Below are positions 28,345 through 36,930 of a stretch of DNA of 53,373 nucleotides, piece by piece. The position numbers and the translations under genes are program-made. The DNA lies in the NCBI GenBank assembly GCA_900539655.1, contig UQCR01000038.1:1-53373 (forward strand), read 5' to 3'. The notes beneath the pieces are model-generated. The model did not search any database, was not told the DNA's origin, and was given only the letters and a program-made list of their open reading frames with translations. Source of the stretch: an uncultured Robinsoniella sp. GTDB lineage: Bacteria > Bacillota > Clostridia > Lachnospirales > Lachnospiraceae. Every line of letters starts with the position of its first letter. The stretch's first letter is position 1.

Positions 28345-30876
28345 TTAAAAATAATGAGCGCCTGTTGTCACGAACTCATGTCTGCCATCCGGTAAACACA
28401 CTTCTGCCTTTGCATTGGCTGGAACCGTGATTTCATAAAAAAACTGATCCTGCTCATATTTCCATGCACTGACAATTTCCCCCATCGGAGACTGATAAAC
28501 CGCTTTTGCATATGCCAGGAACTTATGTGGTTGTGGGGCTATCTTTATTTTTTCATTTTCCACCTGAATACCGCACACGCCAGCAAACAGCCACCCGCAA
28601 ACAGCACCGTAGGAATAGTGATTCAGCGATGCACTAACTTCACCTTTTTCATTGATGCCATCCCAAGTTTCCCAAATGGAAGTAGCACCTTTTTTCACTT
28701 CATACAACCATCCCGGCATCGTATCCTGTAATAGTAAACGATAAGCCGTTTCCTGATAGCCATACTCCGCCAATACACTGCACAGCGACGGTGTCGATAG
28801 GAACCCGGTATTTAGGTGATAGCCATTTTCTATGATTATTCCATTTAATTCTGCTACCGCCGCTTTGGCTTCTTCCTCGCTCAGCAAATCAAACGCGATA
28901 GCGCGTACATACTCTGCCTGGCGATCCGAATGTATCTTTCCGTTATCAGTCGCTACAAAATGAAATGCCTTTGCAGCATTCTCTGCGATATCCCGGTAAT
29001 GTGCGGCATCTTCGCTTCGTCCAATGGCCTCGGCGATTTCCGCCAGCATTCTACCGGAACGGGCAAAATATGCTGTAGCCACTTTATATTGCGGCTTTGA
29101 CATAGCTGCCATCGCCGAAACACCAGGCTCGCACCACTCTCCAAAGTCAACACCCGGGTCGATGGTATACATTTCATAGGGATTTTCTTTTCCAATCGGG
29201 TTTTGCTCATTGATCTGCTTTGCACGGTTCTCTAAAAATCCATACCATCCTTGCATCATTTCATAATTTTCTTCCAAAATGCGAACATCATTAAACCGTT
29301 TATATAAGGTATATGGCACAATTATGCCTGCATCCCCCCAGCCAGCCGAAGAGGCTAACATTTCGGCGTATTGACTCGTTTGGTTATTTGGCGGTGCGAT
29401 AATCGCAAGTTTTCCATCATCATACTGATTCAGGCGACACTCGCTCAGCCATTTTCGCACGACCGGATAGCAATCAGCAAAAAAGAGTCCGGTTTCAATA
29501 AAGATTCCCATGTCCCCTGTCCACGCTGCACGCTCTCTGGTTGGACAATCGGTTGGCATGTCGCAAAAATTGGATTTCATACTCCAGATGCTGTTGCTCA
29601 CCAGTTGATTCACATCTTGATTGGAGCACTCGAAGCTCCCCGTTTGCTCCATATTGGAATATACGGCAATGGAAGTAAAGGTTGCGGTGGACAAATCTAT
29701 ATCGGTTTCTATTTTCGCGTAGCGGAACCCCCAAATAGTAAATTTGGATTTGTAATGGTTTCGGCCATTTCTACAGATCAATTTCACGCGCTGCTTTATT
29801 TCTCCTTCTTTATGCCGTTTACGGTCCTGAAAATTCTCAATTGTAAAATTCCCATTTTCATCCAGCGATTCACCATGAGTCATGGTGAGAGTCTGTCCTT
29901 CCTTCGCATCCACGGTAAATTCCACATAACCTGCCAGGTTCTGTCCGTAATCAATCACCGTTTCACCGTTCGGCGTAATCATTATCTTTCCCACAAAACG
30001 TTCCTGTTCCACGATAGGTACTGAGTTTGAACCTTTGAAATGGGTGATCTCGAAATCTTGCACCTTCACTTCATGCCAACTTGTCAATCTCTCCTTCCGG
30101 GCATCATATATTTCACCTTGCTGCATATCGTTTTCGCGAATTGGGCCATCCTGGGTTGCATGCCATTTTTCATCTGAAATGCAAACTGGCACACCATCAA
30201 CTTCCAACTGAAAGAACAGCGCAATATCTTCACCAAAGAGATTTCTCTCTCCATCCACACCGGAGCAGCTGCGATACCATCCATCCCCTAAGATCACCTG
30301 GACATCATTCTTTCCTTCTTTCACCAGCTCAGTTACATCGTAAGTTTGATAGGTCAGTTTCTTATTATAGGTATCGCTTCCCGGTGCAAGCACGAAGTCT
30401 CCCACCCTCAGACCGTTCAGATATGCTTCATACAGCCCGTGGCAGGTGATGTACAATCGCGCCTGACTTCCAAGCGGTGCCTTAAAAGTTGTCTGCAGAT
30501 AGCTGGCCGGCATATGTACACTTGGATCACAAACCAATTCCGGATTTATCCACTTTGCCACAAACTGCATAGCATCCAAAATACCCGCTTCGAAAAAAGC
30601 TTCCTCACTCCATTCTCCAACCGTATCCGCTTCATCCCAAAGACGGACTTTCCAACTTACCCGCTGCTTACTTTCCAGTACTTCACCAAAGGTCACCTGC
30701 ATTTTATTTGTCGATACTTGCCCGCTATTCCAGACGATGCGCCCATCTGATACCGCTTCTATTTCATATGCGGTCTGAGTAATTCCATCTTGGCAAATCC
30801 ATGATAAAGACGGCTGCTTGATGTCAATTCCAAGTGGATTCACCAGGCGTTCTGTCTTAAGTTTAATTGCTTTCAT
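28345..30876 (-). CDS. Alpha-L-rhamnosidase, GH78, cytosolic
   Basis: Predicted to remove terminal alpha-L-rhamnose from glycosides or oligosaccharides. It has 843 residues and no signal peptide. The N-terminal part has the typical opening (LVNPLGIDIKQPSLSW) and the substrate-binding beta-domain (YITCHGLYEAYLNGLRVGD, APGSDTYNKKLTYQTYDVT). The alpha/alpha barrel has the family signature TDCPTRERAAWTGDMG (D443, D455) and VDFGEWCEPG. The C-terminus holds the closing beta-sandwich (IKIAPQPHKFLAY). The signature acidic residues are intact. The gene lies between the symporter and GH2 genes with gaps of 23 and 15 bases, so rhamnose is a component of this operon's substrate. Confidence 0.95.
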   Translation of the reverse strand: MKAIKLKTERLVNPLGIDIKQPSLSWICQDGITQTAYEIEAVSDGRIVWNSGQVSTNKMQVTFGEVLESKQRVSWKVRLWDEADTVGEWSEEAFFEAGILDAMQFVAKWINPELVCDPSVHMPASYLQTTFKAPLGSQARLYITCHGLYEAYLNGLRVGDFVLAPGSDTYNKKLTYQTYDVTELVKEGKNDVQVILGDGWYRSCSGVDGERNLFGEDIALFFQLEVDGVPVCISDEKWHATQDGPIRENDMQQGEIYDARKERLTSWHEVKVQDFEITHFKGSNSVPIVEQERFVGKIMITPNGETVIDYGQNLAGYVEFTVDAKEGQTLTMTHGESLDENGNFTIENFQDRKRHKEGEIKQRVKLICRNGRNHYKSKFTIWGFRYAKIETDIDLSTATFTSIAVYSNMEQTGSFECSNQDVNQLVSNSIWSMKSNFCDMPTDCPTRERAAWTGDMGIFIETGLFFADCYPVVRKWLSECRLNQYDDGKLAIIAPPNNQTSQYAEMLASSAGWGDAGIIVPYTLYKRFNDVRILEENYEMMQGWYGFLENRAKQINEQNPIGKENPYEMYTIDPGVDFGEWCEPGVSAMAAMSKPQYKVATAYFARSGRMLAEIAEAIGRSEDAAHYRDIAENAAKAFHFVATDNGKIHSDRQAEYVRAIAFDLLSEEEAKAAVAELNGIIIENGYHLNTGFLSTPSLCSVLAEYGYQETAYRLLLQDTMPGWLYEVKKGATSIWETWDGINEKGEVSASLNHYSYGAVCGWLFAGVCGIQVENEKIKIAPQPHKFLAYAKAVYQSPMGEIVSAWKYEQDQFFYEITVPANAKAEVCLPDGRHEFVTTGAHYF

Positions 30877-30899
30877 TTAAATTTATACCTCCCTGTACC

Positions 30900-32375
30900 T
30901 TATTCTGCTTCCGCCTGTGCTTTCTTCTGCTGAATATTTTGCTGCACCTCTACCATCTTCTCTTTGGATAATGGTGAGAATTTAAGTGCAACCAAGGTAC
31001 AGATCCATCCAAGAATAGGCAAACCATAGTTCAATAATAACGCCATTATAAAGATCGCAGGTGTTCTCTCATCGGTTGGCTGTGGCATTACTGCTGTATA
31101 ACCAATTACTGCCACACTTCCGGTAGCAATCGTTGCACCCAGGGAGGAAACCAGCTTATCGACAAAACTATAAACACCGGTCATCGTGCCCGGCATATAT
31201 TTACCGGAACGATCCAGTTCATAATCGATGATATCAGCCAACATGGCACCGGTTGCCGTCGTCACACACATTTTACAGCCATTTGTAGACAATGTCAGGA
31301 CAAAGAAAACTATCATCAGTGGCATCACCTTTCCGACCGTCCAGGAAGATGTCACTCCAAAAAATACGATCAAAATAGCGGTGGTAATAATGCACAGGCG
31401 TGTCCACGTAATAACTGACTCTTTATTTCCATGTTTTCCGGCATAGCGTCCACCATAAATGGCAAATATAATGGAAGGAAGCATGGCTACCATAGTGACA
31501 ATGGTTGATAGCTGCATATTACCGATAATGATTCCATATAACATTGTCGTGACAACTGCCTGCCCAGCCGTCTGCATGGCTAATTTATCTGATGTTGCAG
31601 CAAAAATATAAGTCTGAAGGGCGCGGTTGGTCTTAAGGATGGTAATCATATCTTTGATCTTTACCTCTTCCTGATTGCTCTTAGTACAGATTCCCTTAAA
31701 GTTTTCTGCTTTATCTGCCGGTGAAACACCTATGCAGGCCAAAAGCTCCAGTATAAAGGAAACGGTTACTGCAAAGGTACAAGCTGCAGCCAACATCGGG
31801 GCCGTAAATTGATTTCCATATTTAGGTAAAATTCCAACTGTAATCCCCCTTGATATACACATCGGGATGAAGTAGTTGTAAATAGTTGACCACACTCCTA
31901 CTAACGGTCTTTGTTTCGGATCATTGGTCAGCACCGGTCCAATGACCTGACCAGCCATATTATTTATTGTGTAGCCTATAATGTACAGCATGTACACTAG
32001 AATGAAGGTAACTACGCCATGCCCTTTGTCGCTGAACCAGTTGAACATCATGAATACTGCCAGAGTCTCAATCAGCCAGCCCCCAAACATAAAAAGACGA
32101 AGCTTTCCAAACCGTGTGTTCGTTTTATCAATCAATAATGCAATCAGCGGATCAGTAATGCCATCAAAAATACGGGTGCCGGTAATAATCATTCCAACCA
32201 ATGCGGTTGCAACGCCATATCCCACGTTTCCAACATAGCTTGCATAACCGATTAGCATATAGAAACACATGGCCGCCCCACTGTTGAGCTGCGCTAAGGC
32301 AATCTGCCATGTTTTTGCCCGACGGTACTGTACACCATCGATTTCACTTTGTGTGTTTTTCTCTTTCCTGCTCAT
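30900..32375 (-). CDS. GPH-family glycoside:cation symporter
   Basis: Inner-membrane transporter of 491 residues with about twelve hydrophobic segments, in the glycoside-pentoside-hexuronide:cation symporter group of the major facilitator superfamily. Typical segments are IFDGITDPLIALLIDKTNTR and FGKLRLFMFGGW near the N-terminus and ADIIDYELDRSGKYMPGTMT in the second half. There is no C-terminal IIA domain. AAGGGGGGAC precedes the ATG. It lies between GH1 and GH78 genes and probably brings the intact glycoside into the cell with Na+ or H+, which fits the lack of signal peptides on all the hydrolases of this operon. Confidence 0.92.
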   Translation of the reverse strand: MSRKEKNTQSEIDGVQYRRAKTWQIALAQLNSGAAMCFYMLIGYASYVGNVGYGVATALVGMIITGTRIFDGITDPLIALLIDKTNTRFGKLRLFMFGGWLIETLAVFMMFNWFSDKGHGVVTFILVYMLYIIGYTINNMAGQVIGPVLTNDPKQRPLVGVWSTIYNYFIPMCISRGITVGILPKYGNQFTAPMLAAACTFAVTVSFILELLACIGVSPADKAENFKGICTKSNQEEVKIKDMITILKTNRALQTYIFAATSDKLAMQTAGQAVVTTMLYGIIIGNMQLSTIVTMVAMLPSIIFAIYGGRYAGKHGNKESVITWTRLCIITTAILIVFFGVTSSWTVGKVMPLMIVFFVLTLSTNGCKMCVTTATGAMLADIIDYELDRSGKYMPGTMTGVYSFVDKLVSSLGATIATGSVAVIGYTAVMPQPTDERTPAIFIMALLLNYGLPILGWICTLVALKFSPLSKEKMVEVQQNIQQKKAQAEAE

Positions 32376-32400
32376 TTTTGTCCCCCCTTTTCTTTTACTT

Positions 32401-33717
32401 TTATCGTTCCATTAAGCTTCCAAGCACCTGAAGGCTTTCCTTGGGATAACGTGTCTGAGTACTACGGTCAACACCGATTAGGCCAAATTTCATACCATAG
32501 CCTTTCTGCCATTCAAAATTGTCTAAGAGAGACCAGTACATATATCCTTTCACCCGAATCCCATCGTCTATACATGCTTGGATTCCTTCCGTCACTTCGC
32601 GGATAAACTGGCAACGTCTGCTGTCATCTGCCGTTGCGATTCCATTTTCGGTAATAATCAAATCACCTTTAAATTCTTCCGCCACCTTACGGGTTACGTT
32701 TACAATCGCCCACGGATAATCCTCATATCCCATCTGGGTCCGCAAACATTCATCTTTTGCCTGCGCACCACCGTTTTCATCAAAACGTTTTCTGGTATAA
32801 CACTGTACACCCAGAAAATCATCATTCTTAATGTATGGCAGATAGTGCTTAAATTCTTCATCCCATTCTTTTTCAGCAAATGCCTCGCCACCGGGATAAG
32901 GCTGCATATCATGTAACGATAAGGTCAAGCCAATTTTAAGATGCGGACACGCTTCCTTCATTGCATCCCTTGCTGCTTCATGGGCTTTCATTACTAACAG
33001 GTCACCCTCTGGTGTACACAGAGATACAAAGTTATGAACATCCATGGGATTCTGTATGCCAAAGGCCTGCGCACTCTCCATCATGCTAAGCATCATGTTT
33101 TCTTTATTCATATTGATGCCAACTTGCACATCACTCTCTTGGACAGAACCTTTTTTATCACCGATTTCTTTATCTGCATCTGTATGCTGCCCTCCCATTC
33201 GCAGCACCATTTCTTTCATTAATGCCGCCAACTGGAGACGCATATTTGCCTCGTTGATCGTGCAGACATATTCTATTTTATCACCCAGTTCATTGGCTAA
33301 ACGCCTGCAATATTCAGCAAACTTCTCCACCACTTCCGGGTTTTCCCATCCACCCTGACTGATTAGCCATTTAGGTGACGAAAAATGATGCATGGTAACG
33401 ATTGGTCGCACATGATTTGCATGGCAACAGTCCAACACATTTCGATAATGCTGTACTTCTGCCTCATCCCATATATCCGGTTCTGGTTGGATCCTCGCCC
33501 ATTCAATAGAAAAACGGTAGGTATTAAGTCCCGCCTCTGCCATCAGATGAATATCCTCTTCATACCGATGATAATGATCCACTGCATCCAGGGACGGCTC
33601 ATTAAACATAGAATGTGATATCTGTTCCTGTACCCAATAATCGCTGTGTATGTTGTTTCCCTCCACCTGATGTGCTGCTGTCGCAGCTCCAAGCATAAAA
33701 TCTTTTGAAAACATCAT
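32401..33717 (-). CDS. GH1 beta-glucosidase-type glycoside hydrolase
   Basis: Cytosolic enzyme of about 438 residues, slightly shorter than most GH1 enzymes. It starts MMFSKDFMLGAATAAHQVEG, the GH1 opening. The acid/base is E156 in TINEANM, where the usual TFNEP proline is replaced by alanine. The nucleophile is E357 in IITENGIAT, and the C-terminus carries YWSLLDNFEWQKGYGMKFGL. ATG 33717 follows GGAGAGGAG at six bases; a TTG at 33738 lies before the ribosome site and is unlikely. It is first in the six-gene operon and divergent from the 79-residue gene and AraC regulator. O-linked beta-glucoside cleavage is expected, but 6-phospho-glucosides cannot be excluded. Confidence 0.92.
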   Translation of the reverse strand: MMFSKDFMLGAATAAHQVEGNNIHSDYWVQEQISHSMFNEPSLDAVDHYHRYEEDIHLMAEAGLNTYRFSIEWARIQPEPDIWDEAEVQHYRNVLDCCHANHVRPIVTMHHFSSPKWLISQGGWENPEVVEKFAEYCRRLANELGDKIEYVCTINEANMRLQLAALMKEMVLRMGGQHTDADKEIGDKKGSVQESDVQVGINMNKENMMLSMMESAQAFGIQNPMDVHNFVSLCTPEGDLLVMKAHEAARDAMKEACPHLKIGLTLSLHDMQPYPGGEAFAEKEWDEEFKHYLPYIKNDDFLGVQCYTRKRFDENGGAQAKDECLRTQMGYEDYPWAIVNVTRKVAEEFKGDLIITENGIATADDSRRCQFIREVTEGIQACIDDGIRVKGYMYWSLLDNFEWQKGYGMKFGLIGVDRSTQTRYPKESLQVLGSLMER

Positions 33718-33954
33718 TTGCTTCTCCTCTCCATTCAACCAAATTTGCTCTTACATGTTGCCTTTTCTCTATAATCTGATTATATATACTATTTCATTTC
33801 CTTGTTTTCAAAATTTTGCTTTTTTGTTTGATATTTGTCTATAATTCTTTATCAACCATTTTTTGAACAAATTCGCGAATTTTTAACTGCTTTTTTTCAG
33901 ATTGTATTATATACTAGAATGGAATCATACGTTAAGTGATTAGGAGCGAAGGAT

Positions 33955-34194
33955 ATGAATTTAAAATCACATATAGATATAGCAAAGTTTTTATTGGAAA
34001 TTCAGAAATGCCAAGGTGAAGTGTATTATGAAACATCAGATGGAGACAGACTTAATCTTAGTTCTACTTTGAGCCAATATATCTTCTGTACTGTTGCCAG
34101 CCATTCCTATGATTGGAGCCAGGGTACGATTTGTTGTATGAGCGAAGAGGATATTCCCAAACTCTCCCCCTATCTAGAAGAGAGCAGAGCGTAG
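33955..34194 (+). CDS. Small protein of unknown function leading the AraC regulator
   Basis: Protein of 79 residues, MNLKSHIDIAKFLLEIQKC at its start, with no signal peptide or membrane span. A good ribosome site (TAGGAGCGAAGG) precedes the ATG, and TATACT at 33910-33915 may be its -10 element. The gene ends 45 bases before the AraC gene, so the two are probably cotranscribed. The pattern of alternating strands and a helix around DGDRLNLSSTLSQYIF faintly recalls a degenerate HPr-like fold, but I cannot claim that. A real gene is likely because of ribosome site and position. It might modulate the regulator. Confidence 0.65.
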   Translation: MNLKSHIDIAKFLLEIQKCQGEVYYETSDGDRLNLSSTLSQYIFCTVASHSYDWSQGTICCMSEEDIPKLSPYLEESRA

Positions 34195-34239
34195 CAGTTC
34201 AAAATCCGCAAGTTTATATGATAGAAGGGGGAGTGTGTA

Positions 34240-35451
34240 ATGAGTATCATAGAAAATCTAAAATTATTTCAAGAACTGATTTGTTGTAGCCATAATATAT
34301 ACTACTGGACCTATACTGCCGATTTGACATTGCTTCATACGAGCTGTCCCAAAGAGTTTGCCGCAGGTAATAATTATTCCTTACTAAGCCAGTCAACTTA
34401 TCTGCTTAACTATGCCAAAACCGGTCATTATCCGCTCATATTGGATACCTTTTTGAATTTCCTGTGGATTGCCGACTTTGAATGGGATGGCAACAGCTTG
34501 ACTCATGTCCACGTCATCGGCCCAATTTTTACCGGAAAGAATTCTTACCAGCAGGTAAAGGAAAGTCTTAACCGGCACGATTTGTCCGTCCAAATCCGGA
34601 TGGATGTATTAAGGCAGCTGGAAGAGGTTCCAATCGTACCGCTCAATCTCCTCTACCAGTATGCGATTATGCTTCACTACTGTATCACTGGAGAAAAAAT
34701 TGCCATTCATCAACTACAGCATATTACATCAGCAGATAATTCTAAGAATACGGAAAACTTGTCCTCAAAATCAGATGAACACTGGGGTATCTGGGCATCA
34801 GAGCAGACATTTGTTCAGATGATTCGGGATGGAAATCTCCATTATAAAGAAGCTTTAAATGCATCCCGCACCTTAAGCAGCGGTGTTAAATTTGATTCAG
34901 GAGGCCCCCTGCGCAATGCTAAGAATAATGCGATTGTCCTTTTGACACTTTGTTCTCGTGCAGCCATTGAAGGAGGCCTATCTCCTGCTGTTTCCTATAC
35001 TATGCAAGATTATTATACCCAAAGAATTGAAGACTCCGGTTCTATTCCGGAAGCCTCGGTTCTTGTTGAAAACATCATGGAGGAATATGTTCAAAAAGTT
35101 CGACAGGTACGGACCAATGCCAATATTTCCAGAGCTGTCCTAAGTTGCTGCGATTATATCACCATGCATATCACTGAAAAGCTAACTACTCAGTTTCTGG
35201 CATCCCGTGCGGGATATACCGAATACTATTTTTCCCGTAAATTCAAACAGGAAATGGGAAGTAGCATTAGTAAGTATATCCATCAGGAACGGATAAAGAA
35301 GGCTAAAATTTTACTTAGCACGACAAATATGAGTATTATTGATATCAGTAATGAGCTCGGGTTTAGTTCGCGGAGCTTTTTTTCTGATACTTTTCAGAAG
35401 GTGACAGGGGAAACACCTGCGGGATATCGACGAAAAAATATGAAAATATAG
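34240..35451 (+). CDS. AraC-family transcriptional regulator
   Basis: Cytosolic regulator of 403 residues. The first 280 residues form an effector-sensing or dimerisation region of no recognised domain (LKLFQELICCSHNIYYWTY, then GPIFTGKNSYQQV, the latter common in a Firmicute AraC subgroup). The C-terminal 100 residues are the double helix-turn-helix: TTQFLASRAGYTEYYFSRKF and IIDISNELGFSSRSFFSDTF. GAAGGGGGAG precedes the ATG. It is divergent from the GH1-first operon across a roughly 240-base control region, apart from the small gene between them. It is the likely activator of rhamnoside and glucoside use. Confidence 0.93.
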   Translation: MSIIENLKLFQELICCSHNIYYWTYTADLTLLHTSCPKEFAAGNNYSLLSQSTYLLNYAKTGHYPLILDTFLNFLWIADFEWDGNSLTHVHVIGPIFTGKNSYQQVKESLNRHDLSVQIRMDVLRQLEEVPIVPLNLLYQYAIMLHYCITGEKIAIHQLQHITSADNSKNTENLSSKSDEHWGIWASEQTFVQMIRDGNLHYKEALNASRTLSSGVKFDSGGPLRNAKNNAIVLLTLCSRAAIEGGLSPAVSYTMQDYYTQRIEDSGSIPEASVLVENIMEEYVQKVRQVRTNANISRAVLSCCDYITMHITEKLTTQFLASRAGYTEYYFSRKFKQEMGSSISKYIHQERIKKAKILLSTTNMSIIDISNELGFSSRSFFSDTFQKVTGETPAGYRRKNMKI

Positions 35452-35490
35452 AAAGACTGTGGAAGAATAAAGGTTCTTTCTGATTTTTTT
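35450..35490 (+). terminator. Probable terminator of the AraC gene
   Basis: AGAAAGAC overlapping the stop codon pairs with GTTCTTTCT (one bulge) about twenty bases later, followed by GATTTTTTT. It lies at the end of the only rightward transcription unit in this part. Confidence 0.55.
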
Positions 35491-35610
35491 AGGTAGTGAT
35501 TTAAAAAATCTCAAATATGCTGCTGCTCTCTACAATTTTCTAATCGTATTATCTGCAGTTTATTAACAATATTTTTCACACAACTGAATAGCCGTGAAAA
35601 GCTCCGGTGC

Positions 35611-35741
35611 TTAATCCGGTCTTATACCCAGTCTTTTCATAAACCTCTCGGCATAATCCCGAAATTCTTTTGAATTATAGCATGCTATTGCTACATCGTC
35701 CAAATATTTGAATGAGCGGTTCTCTCCTTCAATCCTGCTAA
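35611..35741 (-). pseudogene. C-terminal remnant of an unrecognised gene
   Basis: An open minus-strand frame of about 43 codons ends with a stop at 35611-35613 and reads SRIEGENRSFKYLDDVAIA, then CYNSKEFRDYAERFMKRLGI. It has no start or ribosome site and runs straight into a fragment of a kinase gene at about 35743, so it is the tail of a lost gene. I cannot name the family. Confidence 0.45.
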
Positions 35742-35742
35742 A

Positions 35743-35840
35743 CAAACCACCCGCTCTCAGTGGCTTTTCCGCAAATTTTAACTTTCTAGTAAATGGTTGA
35801 TTAGCAAATCCATGTTTAAAACAATTCTAAGCCAGCGGCC
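35743..35840 (-). pseudogene. Fragment of a YesM-type kinase gene (HATPase region)
   Basis: About 98 bases closely match bases 1458-1556 inside the first kinase gene, roughly 90% by eye, with one deleted base. On the minus strand it still encodes NCFKHGFANQPF, the N-box of the HATPase domain, after which the frame is broken. No other part of a kinase gene is next to it. This is a leftover of a second copy of that kinase or of a recombination between copies. Confidence 0.75.
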
Positions 35841-35847
35841 TCTTCAT

Positions 35848-36285
35848 CTAATCCTTCTCATTCAGCCGATATATCTTTACCAACTTATCTGCACTGTTTT
35901 CCAACGATGCCTCATGGAGGGGTGAATATTTCTCATACAATTTTTGTGGCACTATTTTATCTGCAATTCGCTCAGATGAAATATTATATTTCCATTGAAT
36001 GTAGGTATAGATATCAGCCATCCATACTAAAACACTTTCGTCAAATTCTTCACTGATTTCAAATTCTACTTTTATCTTTATACCCAGGGCTTCCAGAATC
36101 TGTTTGGGCGTTTTATTCAGATAAAGCGGATTACCCTGATCCATGTTCCTGCGGTAGTAACTTTTCATATAATCTTCGATAACCTGAAAAGGATTTTTCG
36201 TATTCCTCCCAATGAGCTTAAATAAATATCTCGTTTTCTGAATCATACTGTCAAAATAGGCTTCATCATATGCTGTTTTACACAT
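35848..36285 (-). CDS. Conserved-looking hypothetical partner gene of the DUF3990 remnant
   Basis: Soluble protein of 145 residues beginning MCKTAYDEAYFDSMIQKT. It is alpha-helical in appearance, with the segments NPFQVIEDYMKSYYR, TPKQILEALGI and WMADIYTYIQWKYN. ATG 36285 has AAGGAGG nine bases upstream, inside the end of the preceding frame, and overlaps its stop by eight bases; an in-frame start at 36306 is before the ribosome site. No signal peptide or catalytic motif is visible. Genes of this sort often accompany DUF3990 proteins, which are suspected toxin or ADP-ribosyltransferase-like. Here the DUF3990 gene is broken, so this may be an orphan antidote or accessory protein. That role is inferred from context. 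Confidence 0.65.
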   Translation of the reverse strand: MCKTAYDEAYFDSMIQKTRYLFKLIGRNTKNPFQVIEDYMKSYYRRNMDQGNPLYLNKTPKQILEALGIKIKVEFEISEEFDESVLVWMADIYTYIQWKYNISSERIADKIVPQKLYEKYSPLHEASLENSADKLVKIYRLNEKD

Positions 36286-36690
36286 AACAGTCTCCCTCCT
36301 TATCATATTTCAGCAGATGATTTGCCGCATATTGGGCTGTTATTCCTGGTACTTCGTAGCCCTCTAGCAAGATCGCTCTCATTCTTCCCTGCATGAATTT
36401 ATTAACTTCCCGCCTTGCTCTGATATCTTCTTCCCTATTGTTTTCCTCTTGCTCTACTTCATATGAACCTGTCCAATTTAACTGTGCAAATGCCTTAGGT
36501 AATTTTATAAAAATCTGATTTCCCAAAGACCCTTTATAAAATAGCCGCTCCACTTCAGTTATATTAATCTGGTTTGTCAGGAAAGCCTCCACAACCTGCG
36601 TATAGCTGTCATCAGCCCGATACCCTTTTGATCCATACCAGTACACCTTCTTCATTTAAATCCAAAACGCTCAGTCGTGGTCTGATCCAT
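36278..36690 (-). pseudogene. Decayed DUF3990 gene
   Basis: The minus-strand frame from 36655 to the stop at 36278 reads GYRADDSYTQVVEAFLTNQI, then GSLGNQIFIKLPKAFAQLNW, matching my memory of the C-terminal half of DUF3990 proteins (GYRADDSYF, then LGxQ and a KAF motif). The N-terminal HGS region is missing. A TAA stands directly before the apparent ATG and there is no ribosome site. In another frame just upstream LSVLDLNEEGVLVW fits the middle of the same family, so a deletion and frameshift have broken the gene near 36655. The C-terminal EGDCYV overlaps the start of the following gene. Confidence 0.65.
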
Positions 36691-36749
36691 GAAACAATTT
36701 CACTACTCCCATATTGTCTATTCTCCAATCATTTGCAGACTCTAATTTA

Positions 36750-36930
36750 TGAATCCTGCTTTCCTGAAGAAAATTATAACATACAATACATATTGATACA
36801 AAAGGAAATCTTTGAACAACCTATGGATAAAATGGGCTATTACGCTGCCAAACTTCTATATGCACGTATGAAAGGTGATTATACGAATTATCCATTCCAT
36901 TTTCCTTCTTTCCAGTCTTGTTATAGGTCT
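36750..36930 (+). pseudogene. Remnant of a LacI-family regulator, C-terminal end
   Basis: The plus-strand frame around these bases reads EIFEQPMDKMGYYAAKLLYA, closely following the LacI/GalR C-terminal pattern (QPxYEMGxxAAxLLxxRI), then FHFPSFQ at the place of the usual LPxxLVxRxS. The frame has no start, no DNA-binding domain and breaks shortly after. The upstream extension of the open frame is not LacI-like. It is a fragment only. Confidence 0.45.

Noticed and set aside
29371..30024. Plus-strand frame of 217 codons
   Set aside because: Antisense shadow of the GH78 gene, which has the family signatures in the minus-strand frame.
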